Shown piece after piece: positions 1-6,333 of a stretch of 10,878 nucleotides of DNA. This DNA comes from Gallionella sp. GTDB taxonomy: Bacteria; Pseudomonadota; Gammaproteobacteria; Burkholderiales; Gallionellaceae. Below the pieces are notes generated by a model, which was given only the letters and a program-made list of their open reading frames with translations, had not been told where the DNA came from and searched no databases. The stretch is from NCBI GenBank assembly GCA_024654105.1, contig JANLID010000370.1:1-10878 (forward strand), in the 5' to 3' direction. Numbering within the stretch: the first letter of the stretch is position 1; every line of letters begins with the position of its first letter. A program made the translations under genes and the position numbers.

Positions 1-31
1 CCGCGTTGCTGATGTTAGCTATTGTCGTAAG

Positions 32-69
32 GAAAGACTTTTTCGAACTACTGCCCGAAAAAGTCTTTC
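32..69 (-). terminator. Perfect 14-bp hairpin overlapping the dnaJ stop codon (candidate terminator)
   Basis: Bases 32-45 and 56-69 are exact reverse complements, leaving a 10-base loop. The dnaJ stop codon (48-50) sits in that loop, so the 5' arm is the coding sequence for the last DnaJ residues (KDFFG). On the dnaJ strand the 3' arm ends GTCTTTCC, so the T-run is short and lies within the stem. This makes it an untypical intrinsic terminator, but its place at the end of the chaperone operon favours termination or protection of the mRNA 3' end. The hairpin itself is certain; its function is inferred. Confidence 0.6.
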
Positions 70-1184
70 ACTTTATCCATCCAGGATTTGGCGCGCGGGT
101 TGTGGTGTCCGCTGTCGCTTGCATTGATCGTTTCAAACTCGCGCAGCAGTTCCTTCTGCCGTTCAGTCAGGTTCACCGGTGTTTCCACAATCACGTGGCA
201 GTGCAAGTCGCCGTGGCTCGAGCTGCGTACGCCCTTGATACCCTTGCCGCGCAGGCGGAATTGCTTGCCGCTTTGCGTTTCTGCGGGAATTTTAATAAGG
301 GCCTTGCCGTCCAGTGTGGGGATTTCGATCTCGCCGCCCAGCGCGGCGGTGCTGAAGCTGATCGGCATTTCACAATGCAGATCGTTGTGGTCGCGCTGGA
401 ATACCGCGTGCGGCTTGATGTGGATCACCACATACAAATCTCCTGGCGGCCCGCCGTTCATGCCATGCTCGCCCTCGCCGGACAGGCGAATGCGGTCGTC
501 GTTGTCGACCCCTGCCGGGATTTTCACCGACAGCGTCTTGTGCTGCTTGATGCGTCCGCTGCCGCTGCAATCCTTGCACGGCGAGGCAATCATCTTGCCG
601 CTGCCGTGGCAGCGCGGGCAGGTTTGCTGAATCGAGAAGAAACTTTGCTGCATGCGCACCTGGCCGTGCCCGCCGCAAGTGGTGCAGGTGGTCGGGCTGG
701 TGCCGGGTTTGGCTCCGGAGCCGTGGCAGGTTTCGCATTCCGCCATGGTTGGTACGCGAATTTGCGTCTCGGTGCCGCGCGCGGCCTGCTCCAGCGTGAT
801 CTCCATGTTGTAGCGCAGGTCGGCGCCGCGTTGCACATTGCTGCGTCCGCCGCTGCCCCGCCCGCCGCCGAAAATGTCGCCAAAAATGTCGGAGAAATCA
901 AAGCCTTGTGCACCTGCGCCGCCCGCGCCGAACGGACTGCCGCCGCCCATGCCGCCCGCCTCGAATGCGGCATGACCGTACTGGTCGTAAGCCGCGCGCT
1001 TCTGCTCGTCACTCAGCGTCTCATAGGCTTCCTTGGCTTCCTTGAAGTGCTCCTCCGCCTTCGGATTATCCGGATTGCGGTCGGGGTGATGCTTCATCGC
1101 CAGCTTGCGATAAGCCTTCTTGATATCTTCGTCCGAGGCGTCGCGGTTGACGCCGAGGACTTCGTAGTAGTCTTTTTTGCTCAT
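48..1184 (-). CDS. dnaJ: Chaperone protein DnaJ (Hsp40)
   Basis: DnaJ is a cytoplasmic co-chaperone that binds unfolded protein, hands it to DnaK and stimulates DnaK ATP hydrolysis. The 378-residue product has the full type-I layout. The J domain (about residues 5-70) carries the HPD motif at 33-35. A Gly/Phe-rich linker (about 77-115) includes SDIFGDIFGGG. Four CxxCxGxG zinc-binding repeats start at Cys150, Cys167, Cys189 and Cys203, and all eight cysteines are present. The C-terminal substrate-binding and dimerisation domain follows. Length is normal for the family. The start at 1184 gives the standard N-terminus MSKKDYYEVLGV. No good Shine-Dalgarno precedes it: the upstream bases are pyrimidine-rich because a heptamer repeat ends about 10 bases away. 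It is the last gene of the grpE-dnaK-dnaJ operon, 94 bases after dnaK. Confidence 0.98.
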   Translation of the reverse strand: MSKKDYYEVLGVNRDASDEDIKKAYRKLAMKHHPDRNPDNPKAEEHFKEAKEAYETLSDEQKRAAYDQYGHAAFEAGGMGGGSPFGAGGAGAQGFDFSDIFGDIFGGGRGSGGRSNVQRGADLRYNMEITLEQAARGTETQIRVPTMAECETCHGSGAKPGTSPTTCTTCGGHGQVRMQQSFFSIQQTCPRCHGSGKMIASPCKDCSGSGRIKQHKTLSVKIPAGVDNDDRIRLSGEGEHGMNGGPPGDLYVVIHIKPHAVFQRDHNDLHCEMPISFSTAALGGEIEIPTLDGKALIKIPAETQSGKQFRLRGKGIKGVRSSSHGDLHCHVIVETPVNLTERQKELLREFETINASDSGHHNPRAKSWMDKVKDFFGQ

Positions 1185-1192
1185 AATCTAGG

Positions 1193-1273
1193 GAGTGGAA
1201 AGTGGAGAGTAGGAAGTGGGAATGGGGAGTAGGGTGGGTTCACCCACTTCCTACTCCCCACTTACTACTTTCC
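1193..1273. repeat. Inverted purine/pyrimidine heptamer array between dnaK and dnaJ
   Basis: This fills almost all of the 94-base dnaK-dnaJ gap. On the plus strand the left arm is a run of degenerate 7-base purine-rich units (GAGTGGA, AAGTGGA and so on, 1193-1234). The right arm is a run of complementary pyrimidine units (CCCACTT, CCTACTC and so on, 1243-1270). The arms fold into a long hairpin: 1223-1238 pairs with 1243-1260 apart from a two-base bulge. It resembles the short tandemly repeated repetitive (STRR) heptamers described in other bacteria. The same design occurs at 3293-3387 and 9066-9118. Its role is unknown; it could stabilise or attenuate the polycistronic mRNA. Confidence 0.8.
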
Positions 1274-1278
1274 TCGAG

Positions 1279-3204
1279 TTATTTTTTGTCCTTCACCTCG
1301 GTAAATTCCGCATCCACCACATCGCCTTCGTCCTTGGCCGGCTCGGTATGCGCGCCGCCTGCTTCGGCATTTTGCGCCTTGGCCTGCTCGGCGGCGTACA
1401 TCTTCTCACCGAGCTTCTGTGCGGCGGTCGCCAGCGCTTCGGCCTTGGCGTCGATGGCTTCTTTGTCGTCGCCTTTCACCACTTCTTCGGTTTCCTTCAG
1501 CGCGGCTTCGATGGCGGACTTTTCATCCGCAGATAACTGCTCGCCATATTCCTTCAGCGACTTCTGCGTGGAGTGGACCAGCGCGTCCAGTTGGTTGCGC
1601 GAGGTCACCAGTTCCAAGGCCTTACGGTCGTCTTCGGCATGAGCTTCAGCATCGCTCACCATGCGGTTGATTTCTTCCTCACTCAAACCGGAGCTGGCCT
1701 GGATCTTGATCTTGTTTTCCTTGCCGGTCGCCTTGTCTTTCGCCGATACGTGCAGGATGCCGTTCGCGTCGATGTCGAAAGTCACTTCGATCTGCGGCAT
1801 GCCGCGCGGGGCGGGCGGTATGTCGGACAAATTGAATTGCCCGAGACTCTTGTTGCCGGAAGATATTTCGCGCTCGCCTTGCAGCACGTGGATGGTCACC
1901 GCGTTCTGATTATCTTCGGCGGTGGAAAATACCTGCGACGCCTTGGTCGGAATGGTGGTGTTCTTCTTGATGAGCTTGGTCATCACGCCGCCCATGGTTT
2001 CGATACCCAGCGACAGCGGGGTCACGTCCAGCAGCAGCACGTCCTTCACTTCGCCTTGCAGCACGCCGCCCTGGATCGCCGCACCGACCGCCACGGCTTC
2101 GTCAGGGTTCACGTCCTTGCGTGCCTCTTTGCCGAAGAATTCCTTGACCTTCTCCTGCACCTTGGGCATGCGGGTCTGGCCGCCGACCAGGATCACGTCG
2201 GTGATGTCGGACGTGGAAACACCGGCATCCTTCATGGCGATCTTGCATGGCTCGATGGTGCGCGCGATCAGGTCTTCCACCAGGCTTTCCAGCTTGGCGC
2301 GCGTGATTTTCACCGCGAGGTGTTTCGGGCCGCTCGCATCTGCGGTGATATAGGGCAGGTTCACTTCGGTCTGTTGTGCGGAAGACAGCTCGATCTTGGC
2401 CTTTTCTGCCGCGTCCTTCAGGCGTTGCAATGCCAGCATGTCCTTCTTTAGGTCAATGCCGCTTTCTTTCTTGAATTCATCCACCAGAAATTCGATCACG
2501 CGCATGTCGAAGTCTTCGCCACCGAGGAAGGTGTCGCCGTTGGTGGACATCACCTCGAACTGGTGCTCGCCTTCGATCTCGGAAATGTCGATGATGGAAA
2601 TGTCGAACGTGCCGCCGCCCAGGTCATACACCGCGATCTTGCGGTCGCCTTCCTGTTTGTCCAGGCCGAACGCCAGCGCGGCCGCGGTCGGCTCGTTGAT
2701 GATGCGCTTTACTTCCAGACCGGCGATGCGGCCGGCATCCTTGGTGGCCTGACGCTGCGAGTCGTTGAAGTAGGCAGGCACGGTAATCACCGCTTCGGTC
2801 ACCGGCTCACCGAGGTAGTCTTCGGCGGTCTTCTTCATCTTTGCCAGCACTTGCGCAGAAATTTCCGGTGCGGAGATCTCCTTGTCGCGTACTTTTACCC
2901 ATGCGTCGCCGTTCTTGGCCTTGACGATATTGAACGGGACCATGGCGATGTCCTTCTGCACCATCTTCTCGTCGAAGCGGCGGCCGATCAGGCGTTTCAC
3001 GCCGTACAGCGTGTTCTTCGGGTTGGTCACAGCCTGACGCTTGGCCGGCGCGCCGACCAGCACTTCGCCGTCCTCCATGTAGGCGACGATAGACGGCGTG
3101 GTGCGGGTGCCCTCGGCGTTCTCGATCACCTTGGTCTTGCCGTTTTCCATGATGGCCACGCAGGAGTTGGTCGTGCCCAAATCAATACCGATAATTTTTC
3201 CCAT
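1279..3204 (-). CDS. dnaK: Chaperone protein DnaK (Hsp70)
   Basis: DnaK is the ATP-driven central chaperone of the cytoplasm. It binds exposed hydrophobic segments in cycles controlled by DnaJ (hydrolysis) and GrpE (nucleotide release), and usually also feeds back on sigma-32. The 641 residues match the usual proteobacterial length. Visible hallmarks are GIDLGTTNS at 6-14, the YDLGGGTFD phosphate-binding loop, NEPTAAALAFG, and VILVGGQTRMP. The DVLLLDVTPLSLG segment holds the interdomain linker and the start of the substrate-binding domain. The C-terminal tail VVDAEFTEVKDKK is the EEVD-like end typical of bacterial DnaK. The start at 3204 is supported by a purine-rich ribosome binding site (AAAGGAAAGG) a few bases upstream. 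It lies 186 bases after grpE and 94 before dnaJ, both gaps holding heptamer hairpins. Nothing in it appears damaged. Confidence 0.99.
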   Translation of the reverse strand: MGKIIGIDLGTTNSCVAIMENGKTKVIENAEGTRTTPSIVAYMEDGEVLVGAPAKRQAVTNPKNTLYGVKRLIGRRFDEKMVQKDIAMVPFNIVKAKNGDAWVKVRDKEISAPEISAQVLAKMKKTAEDYLGEPVTEAVITVPAYFNDSQRQATKDAGRIAGLEVKRIINEPTAAALAFGLDKQEGDRKIAVYDLGGGTFDISIIDISEIEGEHQFEVMSTNGDTFLGGEDFDMRVIEFLVDEFKKESGIDLKKDMLALQRLKDAAEKAKIELSSAQQTEVNLPYITADASGPKHLAVKITRAKLESLVEDLIARTIEPCKIAMKDAGVSTSDITDVILVGGQTRMPKVQEKVKEFFGKEARKDVNPDEAVAVGAAIQGGVLQGEVKDVLLLDVTPLSLGIETMGGVMTKLIKKNTTIPTKASQVFSTAEDNQNAVTIHVLQGEREISSGNKSLGQFNLSDIPPAPRGMPQIEVTFDIDANGILHVSAKDKATGKENKIKIQASSGLSEEEINRMVSDAEAHAEDDRKALELVTSRNQLDALVHSTQKSLKEYGEQLSADEKSAIEAALKETEEVVKGDDKEAIDAKAEALATAAQKLGEKMYAAEQAKAQNAEAGGAHTEPAKDEGDVVDAEFTEVKDKK

Positions 3205-3292
3205 AATGCCTTTCCTTTCGTAAATTGGTTAATCCAAAAATCTGCTGTCGCCTAATTGAGGGCGCGCAGCCGTATTTCAAGGGGTTGATACT

Positions 3293-3387
3293 GAGAAGGG
3301 AGAAGAGGGAAGGGATAAGGGTGAAACCCTCACACCGTTTCGGAGAGGCGGGTTAACCCTTCTCTCTTCTCCCTTTACCCTTCTCGT
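3293..3387. repeat. Inverted heptamer array between grpE and dnaK
   Basis: The left arm has units such as GAGAAGG, GAGAAGA and GGGAAGG in strict 7-base register from 3293. The right arm has CCCTTCT, CTCTTCT and CCCTTTA in register from 3357 up to the grpE stop codon. Bases 3298-3314 pair with 3357-3373 over 17 positions with one G-T wobble. The loop region holds a smaller stem, AGGGT/ACCCT (3318-3322 with 3326-3330). The rest of the 186-base gap (3205-3292) holds the dnaK ribosome binding site and no ORF I can support. The array could act as a partial terminator or an mRNA processing site; neither is shown by sequence alone. Confidence 0.8.
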
Positions 3388-3390
3388 TCT

Positions 3391-3939
3391 TTATTCCTTC
3401 ACCTTCGCCACCAGCACCAGCGCCGGGCGCAGCACGCGGTCATTTAGCGCATAACCCTTCTGCATTACGCTGACTACGGTGTTGGCAGGCTGGTCGCTGT
3501 CCACCATGCTGATCGCCTGATGCTTGTGCGGGTCGAGCTTTTCGCCAACCGGGTTGATTTCGCTGATGTTGAATTTCTCGAATACGCTGGAGAGTTGTTT
3601 CAATGTCAGTTCCATACCGCTTTTGAAGCTTTCCACCGTGGCGGTTTCCACCGCCAAGCCTGCTTCCAGACTATCTTTGACCGCCAGAATTTCGTTGGAA
3701 AAACGCTCCACGGCAAACTTCTGCGCCTTGCCGATGTCCTCGGCGGCGCGGCGGCGGATGTTCTCGCCCTCGGCCTTGGCATACATCCACGCGTCATAAT
3801 GTTCCTGCGCCTTGCGCTCGGCCTCCTTGAGCATTTCCTCCAAGCTGGGCATGACTTCGGCCTTGTTTTCTGCGACGTGCTCCGCAGCCGGGGCGACCCG
3901 TTGTTGCTCGATTTGCGGGGTATTTTCCTGTTGTTCCAT
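3391..3939 (-). CDS. grpE: Nucleotide exchange factor GrpE
   Basis: GrpE is the cytoplasmic dimer that ejects ADP from DnaK and often acts as a thermosensor. The open frame extends far upstream, antisense to the transporter gene, but the start at 3939 is chosen for three reasons. It has an AGGAGA ribosome binding site at 3945-3950 with ideal spacing, it lies just downstream of a sigma-32-like promoter, and it gives a 182-residue product of normal GrpE length. Residues 1-30 are polar and likely disordered. About 32-110 form the long helical dimer stalk. About 128-182 are the beta domain that contacts DnaK, with PVGEKLDPHKHQAIS and the family signature around GYALNDRVLRPALVLVA. It is the first gene of the operon, 186 bases ahead of dnaK. 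Confidence 0.96.
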   Translation of the reverse strand: MEQQENTPQIEQQRVAPAAEHVAENKAEVMPSLEEMLKEAERKAQEHYDAWMYAKAEGENIRRRAAEDIGKAQKFAVERFSNEILAVKDSLEAGLAVETATVESFKSGMELTLKQLSSVFEKFNISEINPVGEKLDPHKHQAISMVDSDQPANTVVSVMQKGYALNDRVLRPALVLVAKVKE

Positions 3940-3944
3940 TTGCC

Positions 3945-3950
3945 TCTCCT
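3945..3950 (-). promoter_or_regulatory. grpE ribosome binding site
   Basis: AGGAGA on the minus strand lies five bases before the ATG at 3939. It decides the start inside a long open frame that continues upstream without a stop for more than 1.2 kb. Confidence 0.85.
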
Positions 3951-3969
3951 GTTTGCGACTTGGCGGAGG

Positions 3970-3996
3970 TTGGGGTGAAGTTGTCGTTTTCAAGGG
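3970..3996 (-). promoter_or_regulatory. Sigma-32 (heat-shock) promoter for grpE-dnaK-dnaJ
   Basis: On the minus strand CCCTTGAA (3996 down to 3989) is followed by a 13-base spacer and CCCCAA (3975-3970). The established RpoH consensus is CTTGAA, about 13-17 bases, then CCCCAT. The match is near complete and correctly placed, putting the transcription start near 3960 and leaving a leader of about 20 bases before grpE. No CIRCE inverted repeat (the HrcA operator) is visible in the 117-base gap between grpE and the divergent transporter. Control by sigma-32 rather than HrcA is therefore the simplest reading. Confidence 0.85.
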
Positions 3997-4056
3997 TGGG
4001 CGCAGAATTATTTTTGCGGCATGAGATAATGCCATCCATTCGCAAATCGCCCCATC

Positions 4057-5220
4057 ATGTCCTCCACCAAAAACTACTACTGGCGCATCGCCGGTTTCTA
4101 TTTCTTCTATTATGCCTTCGTGGGGACATTCGCGCCCTACTGGAGCCTGTATCTCAAATCCATTTACTTCAGCGCCATCGAGATCGCCATCCTGATGTCG
4201 GTGCAACCGGTGATGCGCATGATCGCGCCGAATCTGTGGGGCTGGCTGGCTGATCGCACCGGCAAGCGGCTGCGGGTGGTGCAGATCGCGGCGACCTTGA
4301 GCACGTTGTTCTATCTGGGCGTATTTGCCACCACCAGCTTCTGGAGCATGTTGCTGGTGCTGGGGCTGATGGGCTTTTTCTGGAGCGCTTCGATACCGCT
4401 GGTGGAAGCGATCACGTTCACTTGGCTCGGCAAGCGCGTAGCGCGCTATGGGCGCATCCGCTCGTGGGGTTCGGTCGGGTTCATTATTGCCGTGCTGGGA
4501 TTGGGCTTTGCCTTCGATTACATCGTCATCGGCTGGCTGTTGTGGGCCGGATTGTTCGTCATGCTGGGCATCCTGTTCTTCTCGCGGCTGCTGCCGCATA
4601 CCGAAGTGCCGGCGCATCACACCGACCATCAGCCGATCCGGAAAATCATGCTGCAACCGCGTGTGCTGGCCTTGTTCGGCGCATGTTTTCTGATGTCCGT
4701 CGCACACGGGCCTTATTACACTTTCTTCTCGATCTATCTGGTCGAGCACGGTTACGCGAAGAGCGCGGTAGGCGGGCTGTGGGCGCTCGGCGTGATCTGC
4801 GAAATCGGCGTGTTCTTCCTGATGCCCTGGCTGGTGCAGCGTTACGGCTTTGCCCGTATCCTGATCGGCAGCCTTGGCCTCGCCGTGCTGCGCTTTCTGC
4901 TGATCGGTTGGGGTGTGGATTTCCTGTTGCTGCTGCTCCTCGCCCAGATGCTGCATGCCGCCACCTTCGGCGCACACCACGCCGCTTCGCTTGGTCTGGT
5001 GCATGAGTTTTTTCAGGGGCGCCATCAATCCAGAGGCCAGGCGCTGTTCGGCAGCCTCACTTTCGGCGCGGGCAATATGCTGGGCGGACTGGCCAGCGGC
5101 CCGATCTGGCAGCACTATGGTGCGAGTGTGCTGTATTCGTGCAGCGCGGGGGCGGCGTTGCTGGGGTTGCTGTTGATGTGGTGGAAGCTGGGCATGGCGA
5201 AAACGCAGCAAGCGACATGA
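4057..5220 (+). CDS. MFS transporter, HcaT-like (phenylpropionate permease group)
   Basis: This is a predicted 387-residue inner-membrane permease of the major facilitator superfamily with about 12 hydrophobic helices. The first helix carries the aromatic stretch FYFFYYAFVGTFAPYWSLYL. The loop between helices 2 and 3 holds the MFS signature form GWLADRTGKRLR (62-73). YGRIRSWGSVGF (131-142) is the motif of the LacY/HcaT/nucleoside-symporter branch. A His-rich central loop (181-191) separates the two six-helix halves. The closest family I recognise is the MFS_1-like / HcaT group, named for 3-phenylpropionate uptake. The substrate here is unknown and no aromatic catabolism genes are adjacent. 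It is transcribed divergently from the chaperone operon and stands alone. No strong ribosome binding site precedes the ATG. A possible -10 (GATAAT, 4025-4030) lacks a good -35. The start gives a normal N-terminus. Confidence 0.9.
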   Translation: MSSTKNYYWRIAGFYFFYYAFVGTFAPYWSLYLKSIYFSAIEIAILMSVQPVMRMIAPNLWGWLADRTGKRLRVVQIAATLSTLFYLGVFATTSFWSMLLVLGLMGFFWSASIPLVEAITFTWLGKRVARYGRIRSWGSVGFIIAVLGLGFAFDYIVIGWLLWAGLFVMLGILFFSRLLPHTEVPAHHTDHQPIRKIMLQPRVLALFGACFLMSVAHGPYYTFFSIYLVEHGYAKSAVGGLWALGVICEIGVFFLMPWLVQRYGFARILIGSLGLAVLRFLLIGWGVDFLLLLLLAQMLHAATFGAHHAASLGLVHEFFQGRHQSRGQALFGSLTFGAGNMLGGLASGPIWQHYGASVLYSCSAGAALLGLLLMWWKLGMAKTQQAT

Positions 5221-5264
5221 TTCTGACTTCATTCCGGTCTATGTAAAGCTAATGGGAAAGTGCT

Positions 5265-5270
5265 TATACT
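5265..5270 (+). promoter_or_regulatory. Possible -10 element upstream of the HNH gene
   Basis: TATACT is preceded at 17 bases by TGTAAA (5242-5247), which matches the -35 consensus at only three of six positions. A small hairpin (CCCCGT 5289-5294 with ACGGGG 5304-5309) would lie in the leader. This is weak evidence for an independent promoter of the accessory segment. Confidence 0.35.
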
Positions 5271-5359
5271 GTGACCTGAATTTATAGCCCCCGTGTTACA
5301 TGAACGGGGTATCGAAATGGCTGTAGCTATTCTGCCATCCACTAACCAAGCGAGAACAT

Positions 5360-5788
5360 ATGGAACTTAAGTCTGAAAAGATAACCCAAACACAGTCGTC
5401 GGAAGCTCGCACGATCCAGCGCAGGCATGCATTCTTTGTAAAGAAAATGTTTGATGAACTGAAGCCTGTACTCCTAGATCAGACCAGAATCTTTGGGGAG
5501 GTTGAACGGGAAATCGTTTACTACCGCGATGGAAAGCGATGTGCAGTTTGTAAAGAAGTGATTAGATGGCCAGACCTTGAAATCCATCACATCGAGGAGC
5601 ATCAAATTGGCGGTTTAACCGTAACTGAAAATGCTGTGTCAGTACATAAGGACTGCCATCCAAAAGGTCAGAAGGCAGTTGATTTCAAGATACAATGGCT
5701 AGAAGAAAAATTGAAGGAAAAAGAAAAAAGAGAAGCAGCAAACATAGATGCAGATGAGTTACTCCGGGAGATTGACGAATACCCTTGA
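5360..5788 (+). CDS. Small HNH endonuclease-like protein
   Basis: The 142-residue protein centres on an HNH (beta-beta-alpha metal) nuclease fold. It shows Cys61-x-x-Cys64, the EIHHI core with His76/His77, the GG turn at 84-85, Asn91, and a final H96-K-D-C99-H100. The second metal pair is His-x-x-Cys instead of the usual Cys-x-x-Cys. Residues 104-142 are a charged helix rich in Lys and Glu. The block around DGKRCAVCKEVI and VHKDCHPKG resembles, from memory, the C-terminal HNH region of DUF262/GmrSD-type proteins, which are several times longer. This gene may be a free-standing HNH protein or a surviving 3' fragment. No DUF262 half is visible upstream. The DNA is clearly AT-richer than the flanking genes (19 G+C in the 60 bases 5701-5760). 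The start at 5360 lacks a strong ribosome binding site, and the frame closes at 5324 upstream. Target and role are unknown. Confidence 0.8.
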   Translation: MELKSEKITQTQSSEARTIQRRHAFFVKKMFDELKPVLLDQTRIFGEVEREIVYYRDGKRCAVCKEVIRWPDLEIHHIEEHQIGGLTVTENAVSVHKDCHPKGQKAVDFKIQWLEEKLKEKEKREAANIDADELLREIDEYP

Positions 5789-5840
5789 GAGCTTAATGAA
5801 CAAATTGAATCTGACCAAACAGTAAAAAGGAATATGCTGA

Positions 5841-6122
5841 ATGTCGATAGAGTTCCAATGGGACAAGGAAAAAGCCCTACAGAATTTCAAGAAGCATGGT
5901 GTTACTTTCGAAGAAGCGGCAACGACTTTCTACGATACGCTGTCAATCACCATTGCAGACTCTGATCACTCAGAGGGCGAAGCTAGATTTCTTCTTCTCG
6001 GATTATCGAACCTGTCCCGCCTTCTCGTTGTCTCACACAGCGACAGGGAAACCTCCATCAGAATAATCAGTGCACGTCCCGCAACCAGCAAGGAGCGAAA
6101 ATATTATGAAGCCAAAAAATGA
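5841..6122 (+). CDS. brnT: BrnT-family type II toxin
   Basis: This 93-residue protein has the BrnT pattern: FQWDKEKALQNFKKHGVTFEEA at the start (Trp7-Asp8, KHGV 18-21), an acidic middle with EGEARF (45-50), and RIISARPAT (74-82) before a basic C-terminus. BrnT proteins are RelE-like ribonucleases that block translation and are neutralised by a DNA-binding antitoxin encoded just downstream. The Arg-rich RIISAR strand carries residues thought to be catalytic in the family. The start at 5841 follows AAAGG (5826-5830) by 10 bases. The gene lies 52 bases after the HNH gene, and its 3' end overlaps the next gene by 17 bases, toxin first as in brnTA loci. The segment is AT-rich relative to the core genes. 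Confidence 0.9.
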   Translation: MSIEFQWDKEKALQNFKKHGVTFEEAATTFYDTLSITIADSDHSEGEARFLLLGLSNLSRLLVVSHSDRETSIRIISARPATSKERKYYEAKK

Positions 6123-6333
6123 TGATCTCAAACCGGAATATGATTTTTCTCATGGAACGAGAGGGAAATATATTTCACGACTTGCCGAAGGAGCGAATAT
6201 TGCCGTATTGGACAGCGATGTAGCGTCAGTATTTCCAGACTCGGTCGCAGTTAATGAAGCCTTGCGTGCGCTGGCACAAATCATTCAGTCTAGTTCCGGA
6301 AAACGCTCTCCTAGGCGCGTAAAACACACGTAA
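6106..6333 (+). CDS. Candidate antitoxin partner of BrnT (atypical BrnA-like)
   Basis: This 75-residue protein overlaps the end of the toxin gene by 17 bases. The start at 6106 is preferred because AGGAG (6091-6095) lies 10 bases upstream; an in-frame ATG at 6070 would add 12 residues but has no such site. Residues 11-21 (EYDFSHGTRGK) recall the conserved N-terminal EYDFS segment of BrnA antitoxins. NIAVLDSDVASVF (31-43) could be the strand and first helix, and SVAVNEALRALAQII (46-60) the second helix, of a compact ribbon-helix-helix DNA-binding fold. The basic tail KRSPRRVKH is consistent with nucleic-acid contact. It is shorter than the usual BrnA and the fold assignment is inference. It probably neutralises BrnT and represses the pair. 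The gene symbol is left blank because identity to brnA is not established. Confidence 0.75.
   Translation: MKPKNDDLKPEYDFSHGTRGKYISRLAEGANIAVLDSDVASVFPDSVAVNEALRALAQIIQSSSGKRSPRRVKHT

Noticed and set aside
6..1232. Long plus-strand open frame antisense to dnaJ
   Set aside because: It is the complement of a complete, conserved dnaJ with all motifs. The antisense product has no family features and arises from GC-rich codon use.
1193..1273. CRISPR array
   Set aside because: Units are 7 bases, degenerate and without spacers; they form inverted arms, not direct repeats with unique spacers.
1573..2451. Plus-strand open frames antisense to dnaK, including 2563-3255
   Set aside because: They mirror conserved dnaK coding sequence and show no recognisable domain or ribosome site.
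3940..5232. N-terminal extension of grpE of more than 400 residues
   Set aside because: It is antisense to the transporter gene, is low-complexity (Gln, His, Arg-rich), and a proper ribosome site and normal GrpE length mark 3939 as the start.
5834..5965. 43-codon open frame starting seven bases before brnT in another frame
   Set aside because: Its ATG is too close (three bases) to the AAAGG site, and its product is the shifted reading of the conserved BrnT coding sequence.
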